From NCBI GenBank assembly GCA_902783445.1, contig CACZQX010000056.1, positions 1 to 12,373 on the forward strand: a DNA stretch of 12,373 nucleotides, in the 5' to 3' direction. The position numbers and the translations under genes are program-made. This document shows, one piece after another, positions 6,439 to 12,373 of the stretch (positions are counted from its first letter, which is position 1; each line of letters starts with the position of its first letter). The stretch is from an uncultured Lachnospiraceae bacterium. GTDB taxonomy: Bacteria; Bacillota; Clostridia; Lachnospirales; Lachnospiraceae. The notes beneath the pieces were generated by a model that was given only the letters and a program-made list of their open reading frames with translations, did no database searches and had not been told where the DNA came from.

Positions 6439-8779
6439 TAGTTACGCCTGCATCTCCTTCACCGAAATTTCCCAAGCGGTAGCTTAGGTTTTTTTGTTTC
6501 TTTAAATAGGCGTGAACTGCGTTTCTTAACGCGCCGGTTCCCTTTCCGTGCACAATTCTTACGGAACTTAGATGAGCCATGATTGCATCGTCTAAATACT
6601 TATCCAAAGCGGACACCGCTTCGTCACCGGTCATACCCAAAAGATTGATTTCCGATTTAACGGACATGGATTTTGACATTTTTATTTTTCCCGCGCCGGT
6701 TTTGTTAAGATTCTTATCGTTTATGCTCGGTTCATCAATAATCAAAAGGTCGCTGTAGTGAACCTTTGATTTTAAAATTCCCATTTGTACCATAAGATAT
6801 CCCTTTGCATCCGGAAGGGAATTGACGGTACCCGTAAGATTCATGCTTAAAACCTTTATGGAATCCCCAAGATGGAAGTCGCTTGTTTTGTGCCCGCCTT
6901 TTTTCTTGTCTTTTTTTAGTCCCAGATTGGAGTTTGCCTTTTTAAGCTGTTCTCTGAGGCGGCTGCGTTCTTTTTCCGCTGCGGCGCTGTTGGAAGCTTT
7001 GCCGTACTTGTTGATATTTTTTATGGTTTCGTCGGCAAGCTCTTTTGCTTCCTCTAAAATTTCTCTTGCCTCTTCGCTGGCTTTTCTTATGATTTTTTCT
7101 TTTCTTTCGTCGATGTTTTCATTTTTAGCATGAAGTTTTTCTTTTAAAACTTTGGCTTCTTCTTTGTATTTTTCAAGTTCTGCTTTTTCGTTTTCCAAAG
7201 CAATACGGCTTTTTTCCAAATCGTTCAAAAGGTCCTCAAAAGCCAAGTCGTCAGAATCAAGCTTTTTCTTTGCTTCTTCGATTATATAATCCGAAAGCCC
7301 CAATTTTTTGGAAATCGCAAAAGCGTTACTTTTGCCCGGAACACCAATAAGTAAGCGATAGGTCGGGCGCAGGCTTTCAAGGTCGAATTCGCAACATGCG
7401 TTTTCAACACCTTTTGTTTGCAAGGCAAAAAGTTTTAATTCTGAATAGTGGGTTGTGGCCATAACCCTTGCACCGATTGCTTTCAGGTGAGAAAGAATGG
7501 AAATTGCCAGAGCCGCTCCTTCCGTAGGATCGGTTCCCGAACACAACTCATCAAAAAGGACAAGGGAATTTTCATCGGCTTTTCCCAAAATATTTACGAT
7601 ATTGGTCATATGAGACGAGAAAGTACTTAAGTTCATTTCGATACTTTGCTCGTCGCCAATATCGGCAAAAACTTCGTTAAAAACGGAAAGCTTTGAGTTT
7701 TCGTCAGCAGGTATATGAAGGCCTGCTTGTCCCATTAAGCAAAAAAGTCCCACAGTCTTAATGCAAACGGTCTTTCCGCCGGTATTTGGACCCGTAACGA
7801 TAAGCATGGAAAAATCATCCCCGAGATGAATGTCAATCGGTACAACATGATTGCTTTCAATAAGAGGATGTCTTCCTTTTTTGATTTCTATAATTCCTTC
7901 GTTGTTAAAAACAGGCTTTGAAGCTTTCAACGATTTTGCAAAGGAAGCCTTGGCAAATATAAAATCAAGCTCCGACAAAAGTTCGGCATCATTAATAAGA
8001 AGCGGACTTTGTTCGGCCGCAAGTTCACTTAAATTACTTAAGATTTTTTGAATTTCATCGGCTTCTTCGCTTGCCAATTCACGGAGTTGATTGTTTAGCT
8101 TCACAACGGCCATGGGCTCTATAAAAACGGTGGAACCGCTTTGAGACTGGTCGTGTATCATGCCCGGAACATCGCTACGATGTTCGCTTTTTACGGGAAC
8201 GCAGTATCTGCCGTTTCGCATGGTAATAATGGCATCTTGCAAATAGCCTCGACCGGCCTGGGAAGATATCATTTGATTTAACTCGGTATGAATGCGGTCA
8301 TTTGTGACCTTTATCTTTCGGCGGATATCCCTAAGATTAACGCTGGCATCATCACTTATTTCATCTTCCGATAAAATGCATCTTTTAATCTCCTTGTTTA
8401 AATCGGACAAAGGCTCAAGTCCGTCGAAATAAGGAGAAAGAGAATCCTGTATCTCTTTGTTGTCATAGGCCTTTGCATTTGAGCAAACAGTCAGGAGTCG
8501 GCTTATCAAAAGTAAATCATGAATGCCGAGAACAGAACCGATATCAAGCCTTTTGACTGCTTCTTTTGGGTCTGTAAGGCCCGTAAAAGAAAGAGAGCCG
8601 GACTTAAAAATTCGACTTAAAGCATCGCTTGTGTTTGTTTGAGCTTTATTAACCAAATCCATATCCGTTTGGGGCAAAAGAGCCGAAATGCGAGCTTTTC
8701 CCATATCGGAAGATGCGTGTTCGGCAAGCATTGAAAGTATTTTATTATATTCTAGGGTTTTTAAAACTTTTTCGTTCAT
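6422..8779 (-). CDS. mutS2: MutS2: MutS-like ATPase with C-terminal Smr domain
   Basis: A 785-residue protein, the usual MutS2 length, lacking the mismatch-recognition domain of MutS1. Order of parts: core/clamp helices (about 1-290, including the typical NGRYCVPVK and SGSTVFIEP at 189-222); ATPase with Walker A GPNTGGKT (330-337), the STFSSH loop (385-390), Walker B LVLFDE (406-411) and the switch TTH (442-444); a long charged coiled coil (about 500-620); a small beta domain with FHLGDSIKV (635-643); and an Smr domain (about 708-785) with HGKGTGALR at 744-752. MutS2 proteins are reported to suppress recombination and, in Bacillus, to split collided ribosomes. The usual LDLRG motif reads INLLG (711-715), so the Asp and Arg linked to nuclease activity are replaced. 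The start aligns with the family's N-terminus, yet has no Shine-Dalgarno; an extended -10 sits about 12 nt upstream. It is divergent from yhaM. Confidence 0.96.
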   Translation of the reverse strand: MNEKVLKTLEYNKILSMLAEHASSDMGKARISALLPQTDMDLVNKAQTNTSDALSRIFKSGSLSFTGLTDPKEAVKRLDIGSVLGIHDLLLISRLLTVCSNAKAYDNKEIQDSLSPYFDGLEPLSDLNKEIKRCILSEDEISDDASVNLRDIRRKIKVTNDRIHTELNQMISSQAGRGYLQDAIITMRNGRYCVPVKSEHRSDVPGMIHDQSQSGSTVFIEPMAVVKLNNQLRELASEEADEIQKILSNLSELAAEQSPLLINDAELLSELDFIFAKASFAKSLKASKPVFNNEGIIEIKKGRHPLIESNHVVPIDIHLGDDFSMLIVTGPNTGGKTVCIKTVGLFCLMGQAGLHIPADENSKLSVFNEVFADIGDEQSIEMNLSTFSSHMTNIVNILGKADENSLVLFDELCSGTDPTEGAALAISILSHLKAIGARVMATTHYSELKLFALQTKGVENACCEFDLESLRPTYRLLIGVPGKSNAFAISKKLGLSDYIIEEAKKKLDSDDLAFEDLLNDLEKSRIALENEKAELEKYKEEAKVLKEKLHAKNENIDERKEKIIRKASEEAREILEEAKELADETIKNINKYGKASNSAAAEKERSRLREQLKKANSNLGLKKDKKKGGHKTSDFHLGDSIKVLSMNLTGTVNSLPDAKGYLMVQMGILKSKVHYSDLLIIDEPSINDKNLNKTGAGKIKMSKSMSVKSEINLLGMTGDEAVSALDKYLDDAIMAHLSSVRIVHGKGTGALRNAVHAYLKKQKNLSYRLGNFGEGDAGVTIVEFK

Positions 8780-8784
8780 ATATT

Positions 8785-8813
8785 AATGATACTATATCAT
8801 TTGAAATATTCAA
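8785..8813. repeat. Two adjacent palindromes in the mutS2/yhaM divergent promoter region
   Basis: AATGATA-CTA-TATCATT (8785-8801) is followed at once by TTGAA-ATA-TTCAA (8801-8813). The first covers the proposed mutS2 -10 box; the second contains the yhaM -35 box. This is the placement expected for an operator acting on both promoters, but AT-rich DNA yields such palindromes by chance and no known regulator consensus is matched convincingly. Confidence 0.4.
8791..8799 (-). promoter_or_regulatory. Candidate extended -10 box for mutS2
   Basis: TGATATAGT on the minus strand (TGn plus TATAGT). No -35 is evident (AAAAGG at the expected place), as is usual for extended -10 promoters. The predicted start of transcription is near 8784, leaving only about 5 nt before the ATG at 8779, consistent with the lack of a Shine-Dalgarno. 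Confidence 0.4.
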
Positions 8814-8829
8814 CCTTTTGAGCTACAAT
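8801..8829 (+). promoter_or_regulatory. Promoter of yhaM
   Basis: TTGAAA (8801-8806), a 17-nt spacer, then TACAAT (8824-8829): five of six consensus bases in each box at optimal spacing. Transcription should start near 8836, giving a leader of about 50 nt that ends in AAAGAGG (8874-8880), 6 nt before the ATG at 8887. Confidence 0.7.
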
Positions 8830-8886
8830 ATTATGAGCATAAGGCATTATGAAATAATTGTTTTTTTAATCGGAAAGAGGATTTTG

Positions 8887-9846
8887 ATGACTTTTATAAA
8901 AGATTTAAAAGATGGACAGAGAGTAAGTTCGGTATATCTTTGCAAACAAAAAAATACTGCACTTACAAAAAACGGAAAAGAGTATTACAACGTTTCGGTA
9001 CAGGATAAAACGGGCAATATAGATGTAAAGGTTTGGGAGATTAACTCTCCGGGAATAAGAGATTTCGAAGCAAAAGATTACATTGAAATTACGGGAAGAG
9101 TGGCATCCTTTAACGGTGCCTTGCAAATAAGCGCGGAATCCATAAGAGTAATTAACCCGGAAGAAATAGATGTTAAGGAGTTCTTCCCTGTCAGTGAAAA
9201 AGATACGGATGATATGTACGGAGAGCTTATGAAGCTTGTGGAAAGTGTGAAGAATGACTATTTAAAGAAGCTTCTTAAAAGCTTTTTTGTTGATGATGAG
9301 AACTTAAAGAAGTCGTTTATAGCGCATTCGGCGGCAAAAACCGTTCATCATAGTTTTATAGGAGGGCTTTTGCAGCATACATTGGCCGTAACAAAAATCT
9401 GCGATTATTTCAGCAGCATTTATCCTATTTTAAACAGGGACTTGCTTATAGTTGCTGCGATGCTTCACGATATAGGCAAAACAAAAGAGCTTTCGGAGTT
9501 TCCGGAAAATGACTACACCGATGACGGAAATCTTCTCGGTCATATTGTAATCGGAGTGGAAATGATAAACGAAAACATTTCCAAAATAGAAGGCTTTCCA
9601 AAAGTTTTGGCAAGTGAGTTAAAGCACTGCGTTGTGGCTCATCACGGTGAGCTTGAGTTCGGATCGCCTAAAAAACCGTCTCTTGTGGAGGCTATAGCTC
9701 TTAGCTTTGCCGACAATACCGATGCCAAGATTCAAACCATAAGCGAAGCCTTTAATGCGAAAGAAGATAAAGGAATGCAGTGGCTGGGATACAACAAGTT
9801 TGTGGATTCAAACATACGCAGAACCCATGAAACATGGGACATTTGA
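8887..9846 (+). CDS. yhaM: 3'-5' exonuclease YhaM (OB fold plus HD domain)
   Basis: A 319-residue protein, close to the 314 residues of Bacillus YhaM. The N-terminal part (about 1-95) is an OB-fold nucleic-acid binding domain with YYNVSVQDKTGNIDVKVWE at 33-51. The HD phosphohydrolase domain follows: LLQHTL with His164, the HD pair His194-Asp195 in AMLHDIGKTKEL, AHHGELE with His252-His253, and the distal Asp276 in SFADNTDAK. These are the metal ligands of the family. YhaM degrades single-stranded RNA and DNA from the 3' end in the cytoplasm, with a role in RNA turnover. The frame is open further upstream into mutS2 antisense, but ATG 8887 is chosen because a strong Shine-Dalgarno and a good promoter lie just before it and the protein then matches family length. 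It is transcribed divergently from mutS2. No terminator follows, so some read-through into the transporter gene is likely. Confidence 0.94.
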   Translation: MTFIKDLKDGQRVSSVYLCKQKNTALTKNGKEYYNVSVQDKTGNIDVKVWEINSPGIRDFEAKDYIEITGRVASFNGALQISAESIRVINPEEIDVKEFFPVSEKDTDDMYGELMKLVESVKNDYLKKLLKSFFVDDENLKKSFIAHSAAKTVHHSFIGGLLQHTLAVTKICDYFSSIYPILNRDLLIVAAMLHDIGKTKELSEFPENDYTDDGNLLGHIVIGVEMINENISKIEGFPKVLASELKHCVVAHHGELEFGSPKKPSLVEAIALSFADNTDAKIQTISEAFNAKEDKGMQWLGYNKFVDSNIRRTHETWDI

Positions 9847-9853
9847 TTAAAGG

Positions 9854-9881
9854 TTGACTTTTAAAATAAAAGGAGTATTAT
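9854..9881 (+). promoter_or_regulatory. Probable promoter of the transporter/kinase-like operon
   Basis: TTGACT (9854-9859), a 16-nt spacer and TATTAT (9876-9881), five of six bases in each box, start 8 nt after the yhaM stop. Transcription would begin near 9889, leaving a leader of about 98 nt before the transporter ATG. Confidence 0.6.
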
Positions 9882-9888
9882 ATATAAA

Positions 9889-9955
9889 ATCATTATGATA
9901 AATGATGTGAGTAAGATTTAAATGTGTGCAAACAGGGGGAAATTGACATTTAAGT
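9889..9955 (+). promoter_or_regulatory. Structured leader of the transporter gene: two inverted repeats
   Basis: ATCATT (9889-9894) and AATGAT (9901-9906) form a 6-bp stem with a 6-nt loop right at the predicted transcript start, so it may be an operator or a 5' hairpin. Further on, TTAAATGT (9918-9925) pairs exactly with ACATTTAA (9946-9953), extended by one G-U and one A-U pair to a 10-bp stem (9916-9955) with a 20-nt loop holding a GGGGG run. I do not recognise a known riboswitch class here. The leader ends with GGGAG (9974-9978), 8 nt before the ATG. Confidence 0.45.
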
Positions 9956-9986
9956 ATTTGACAAGATTTGGTTGGGAGATATAAAA

Positions 9987-11357
9987 ATGAGTGCTGAAGA
10001 ATTATCATCAATGCCTTTGTGGCTTTGCATACCATTTGCGGGACTACTTCTTTGTATAGCGGTTATGCCGCTTATAAAACCACAATGGTGGGAAAAACAT
10101 CAGCTTAAGGTGGTTATAGCTTGGTGTATTTTATTTATAGTACCATTTGCCGTAATGTACGGAACAGGCGCCATGGGCGAGACTGTTTTGGAGTGCCTGT
10201 TTAATGATTACTTAACATTTATAGTCTTATTGTTCGGACTTTACTGTGTAGCGGGTAATATTACCATGGAGGGCGATTTGGCAGGCTCTCCCAGAGTAAA
10301 TATTTTACTTCTTGTTGTTGGTACCCTTCTTTCCAGTGTTATCGGAACAACGGGTTCCAGTATGCTTATGGTACGTCCGATTATCAAAATGAACGCATGG
10401 AGAAAAAACCGTGCGCATATCATGATTTTTTTCATATTTTTAGTATCAAATATCGGCGGATGCCTTACACCTATCGGGGATCCACCTCTTCTCATGGGCT
10501 TTTCAAGAGGTGTTCCTTTTGCATGGAGTCTTAACCTCTTGCCGATATTGATAGTAAATATGGTTGTGCTTTTAACAATCTTCTATTTCCTTGACAGAAA
10601 ATACTATCTTAAAGATATTGCAAGCGGCAACCGCCCCGATATCAGCAAAGCGGGTGCAAGCGTTACATTTAAGGGACTTCATAACATTATATTTATAGTA
10701 ATGATTATCGGCGCCGTTATTTTAAGCGGAGCGCTTCCAAAGCTTCCAATGTTCCAGGATGCTAACGGAGAAGTGCTCGGAATCCACATTTTCGGCGAAG
10801 TATCATTCCCTATAACATCCCTTATTGAAGTTGTGATTATTTTGCTTGCGGCATTTTTGTCTTTCAAGACAACAAAGAGAGAAATCAGAGAATCAAACCA
10901 CTTTACCTGGGGAGCAATCAAAGAAGTTGCGGTGCTTTTCATCGGTATCTTTATAACCATGCAGCCTGCACTTATGATTCTTAAAAACGTGGGAGGCTCG
11001 CTTGGCCTTTCGCAGCCTGCGGAAATGTTCTGGGTAACCGGTGCGCTTTCAAGTTTCCTTGATAACACGCCAACCTACCTTGTATTCCTTACAACGGCCG
11101 GCGCCATGAGCTTTTCATCCGGTGTTGCCACAACGGTTGGTATGATACCGCAAACCATGCTTATGGCAATATCCAGCGGTGCCGTGTTTATGGGTGCAAA
11201 TACATATATCGGTAATGCGCCGAACTTTATGGTTAAAGCATTATCGGATGAAAACGGTGTAAGAATGCCATCCTTCTTCGGATACCTATGGTGGTCCGTA
11301 AGATTTTTGCTTCCGGTATTCTTCCTCGATATGCTTATATTCTTTCTTAGGGGGTAG
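9987..11357 (+). CDS. Sodium:proton antiporter / citrate-type ion transporter (CitMHS/NhaD-like)
   Basis: A 456-residue, very hydrophobic membrane protein with about 11-13 helices, of the ion transporter superfamily (putative citrate transport/NhaD-like members, often labelled Na+/H+ antiporter). Two inverted halves each carry a re-entrant-loop signature: TTGSSMLMVRP (121-131) and TPIGDPPLLMGF (161-172) in the first; SSFLDNTPTYL (356-366) and GANTYIGNAPNFM (403-415) in the second. The polar turns TTGSS, IGDPP and LDNTPT are where such proteins bind ion and substrate. Start: the frame also opens at a TTG (9972), but GGGAG lies 8 nt before ATG 9987 and overlaps that TTG, so ATG is preferred. 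The downstream kinase-like gene begins 5 nt after the stop. Whether it exchanges Na+ for H+ or moves a carboxylate cannot be decided from sequence. A long leader and its own promoter suggest regulated expression, perhaps by salt or pH. Confidence 0.88.
   Translation: MSAEELSSMPLWLCIPFAGLLLCIAVMPLIKPQWWEKHQLKVVIAWCILFIVPFAVMYGTGAMGETVLECLFNDYLTFIVLLFGLYCVAGNITMEGDLAGSPRVNILLLVVGTLLSSVIGTTGSSMLMVRPIIKMNAWRKNRAHIMIFFIFLVSNIGGCLTPIGDPPLLMGFSRGVPFAWSLNLLPILIVNMVVLLTIFYFLDRKYYLKDIASGNRPDISKAGASVTFKGLHNIIFIVMIIGAVILSGALPKLPMFQDANGEVLGIHIFGEVSFPITSLIEVVIILLAAFLSFKTTKREIRESNHFTWGAIKEVAVLFIGIFITMQPALMILKNVGGSLGLSQPAEMFWVTGALSSFLDNTPTYLVFLTTAGAMSFSSGVATTVGMIPQTMLMAISSGAVFMGANTYIGNAPNFMVKALSDENGVRMPSFFGYLWWSVRFLLPVFFLDMLIFFLRG
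11349..11354 (+). promoter_or_regulatory. Shine-Dalgarno of the kinase-like gene inside the transporter's last codons
   Basis: AGGGGG forms the last two sense codons of the transporter (Arg-Gly) and lies 8 nt before the ATG at 11363. Ribosomes ending the transporter would sit over this site, so the two proteins are probably translationally coupled. Confidence 0.75.
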
Positions 11358-11362
11358 CGGTT

Positions 11363-12373
11363 ATGGCAATTAAAATTGATGAAGAATTATTAAGAACAAC
11401 CGCAGAGCGCATATATAACCTGGATGCGGAGGTTTACAAAAAGACAGGTTCATCTTTGGGAAGAGTGTATAATGGCGACAAAGAAAGAAATATTCGCTAT
11501 ATACAAAATCTTTTGGCATCGCAAAATACAGATCATGTGCTTCGCGATGAGATGGCTCTTATTGTAAATATGGCAAAGACATTAAAGAATGTTTCCGAGA
11601 AAGAGTATGCACATATCAGAGGCGAATATCTTGCAATAATGGGGCTTACCAAAAGTATCGCTGATAATTATACCCGTGTGGATATTTTGGATGCAAGTCG
11701 TACCGGTATTATTGCAATGCCCATTAACAAGCGCTTTGAGCTTATGGAGAATAAAATCATTACGGTTGGAAGAACTCACGGTAGTTGCGGAAGCGAAATC
11801 GGCTTTTCTTTGGCGAACGAACTTAATATAAACTACTATGATGTTGAAATATTCAATGAGGTTTCCAAACGATTGGAGGTAACCAATACAAAGGAAATGG
11901 AAGACGGAACACTTGTAAGAAGCGATGCTGCCGATACAAGCGTATATGCAGGCAAGGCTTTTGACGATGAAAAATTCTCACTTAAGCGGATGGCCAGCGA
12001 TTTTAAACGTTTCCATGGACTTCCGAGAGCGGATGCAATGTTCTTTAACCAAAGCGAGCTGATTATTGAAATGGCAAAACGCGAAAGCTTTGTAATCATG
12101 GGCAGATGCGCAAACTTTATTCTTACAAATGCAAGAATTCCGCATATAAGTATTTTTGTGTCGGCGCCTTTTGAACAAAGAGTAAGAAGAATTTCGAATA
12201 TTCATCCGGAACTAACAATTAATCAGGTAAAAAAACTTGTAAGAAAGGTTGATAAATTCAGGGCTGACGAGTACAAGCGGTATACCGGTCAGCAATGGGA
12301 GAATGCATCAAACTTTGACCTTACGCTTAACAGTGCAAATTACGGTGTAAACGGAACGGTAGAAGTTATACTT
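11363..12373 (+). CDS. Cytidylate-kinase-like protein with N-terminal extension, 3' partial
   Basis: 337 codons without a stop reach the window end. Residues from about 131 resemble the cytidylate kinase-like (AAK-type P-loop, Cytidylate_kin2) family: the phosphate-binding loop ITVGRTHGSCGSEIG (133-147), INYYDVEIFNEVSKR (156-170), VIMGRCANFIL (244-254), ISIFVSAPFEQRVRRI (262-277) and the C-terminal FRADEYKRYTG with NFDLTLNS (299-309, 317-324). The family domain is about 200 residues, so only a few residues are probably missing. Family loops usually read GRQFGSGGREIG; here Phe, the third Gly and Arg are changed (His139, Cys142, Ser144). Residues 1-130 are an extra, probably helical, mostly charged domain that I do not recognise. 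Members are usually annotated as cytidylate kinases, but biochemical function is poorly established and a true CMP kinase is doubtful. It follows the transporter by 5 nt, so it may act with or regulate it. Confidence 0.82.
   Translation, partial: MAIKIDEELLRTTAERIYNLDAEVYKKTGSSLGRVYNGDKERNIRYIQNLLASQNTDHVLRDEMALIVNMAKTLKNVSEKEYAHIRGEYLAIMGLTKSIADNYTRVDILDASRTGIIAMPINKRFELMENKIITVGRTHGSCGSEIGFSLANELNINYYDVEIFNEVSKRLEVTNTKEMEDGTLVRSDAADTSVYAGKAFDDEKFSLKRMASDFKRFHGLPRADAMFFNQSELIIEMAKRESFVIMGRCANFILTNARIPHISIFVSAPFEQRVRRISNIHPELTINQVKKLVRKVDKFRADEYKRYTGQQWENASNFDLTLNSANYGVNGTVEVIL

Noticed and set aside
6822..7133. Open frame on the plus strand opposite mutS2, and similar open frames opposite or within the ABC, kinase, transporter and glycosyltransferase genes
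   Set aside because: They lie fully over strongly conserved genes, have odd residue composition (Ser/Phe/Leu-rich mirror of the coiled coil here), no family resemblance and no evident ribosome sites.
8713..8886. N-terminal extension of yhaM by 58 codons into mutS2 antisense
   Set aside because: A near-consensus promoter lies at 8801-8829 and a strong Shine-Dalgarno sits just before ATG 8887. The family starts with the OB fold at that Met, and the upstream part overlaps mutS2's conserved N-terminus.
9972..9986. TTG start for the transporter
   Set aside because: It overlaps the GGGAG ribosome site that serves ATG 9987.
9943..9986. Two TTGACA boxes (9943-9948 and 9958-9963) as -35 elements
   Set aside because: The first has no -10 at 16-18 nt (ATTTGG). 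The second would pair with TATAAA at 9980-9985 and start transcription inside the coding region, so neither gives a sensible promoter.
1..12373. CRISPR arrays, tRNA/rRNA genes, insertion sequences, att sites, phage or defence genes
   Set aside because: No regularly spaced repeats, no RNA-gene hallmarks, no transposase or integrase motifs and no frame-disrupted genes were seen on either strand.

Overview
The window looks like a chromosomal, housekeeping-type segment from a low-GC Gram-positive anaerobe, most likely a member of the Clostridia (Bacillota). The evidence is AT-rich DNA (roughly 40% GC by eye), strong AGGAGG/GAGG-type ribosome binding sites, and a gene set typical of Firmicutes: MutS2 with an Smr domain, YhaM, a heterodimeric multidrug-type ABC exporter with a Gly-rich N-terminal tail, and an OmpR-type two-component pair. 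The genus cannot be fixed from the sequence alone. No mobile elements, CRISPR arrays, rRNA or tRNA genes were seen, and every complete gene has an intact frame.

Layout. Positions 2-2971 (+) hold two adjacent ABC exporter half-transporter genes, the first cut by the window edge. Their active-site residues show one degenerate and one canonical ATPase site. A bidirectional terminator at about 3006-3033 separates them from a long minus-strand series that reads, in transcription order, mutS2 (8779-6422), response regulator (6348-5650), histidine kinase (5629-4589), trmL (4503-4012) and a family 2 glycosyltransferase (3976-3032). The regulator and kinase are clearly one operon. A 12-bp perfect inverted repeat flanks the probable -10 box of trmL. 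The 107-bp gap at 8780-8886 is a divergent promoter region: leftward to mutS2, which has no Shine-Dalgarno and may be nearly leaderless, and rightward to yhaM (8887-9846), which has a near-consensus promoter. A 140-bp leader with inverted repeats then precedes a membrane ion transporter of the CitMHS/NhaD type (9987-11357). That gene is translationally coupled to a cytidylate-kinase-like protein with a 130-residue N-terminal extension (11363 to the window end, partial).

Function. The genes cover drug or lipid export, sensing and transcription control, wobble-base tRNA methylation, DNA/ribosome maintenance (MutS2), 3'-5' exonuclease activity (YhaM), glycosyl transfer and cation/anion transport. 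I see no clear new defence or biosynthetic system. The least ordinary parts are the transporter/kinase-like pair with its extended N-terminus, the inverted repeats in the trmL, mutS2/yhaM and transporter control regions, and the altered LDLR motif in the MutS2 Smr domain.
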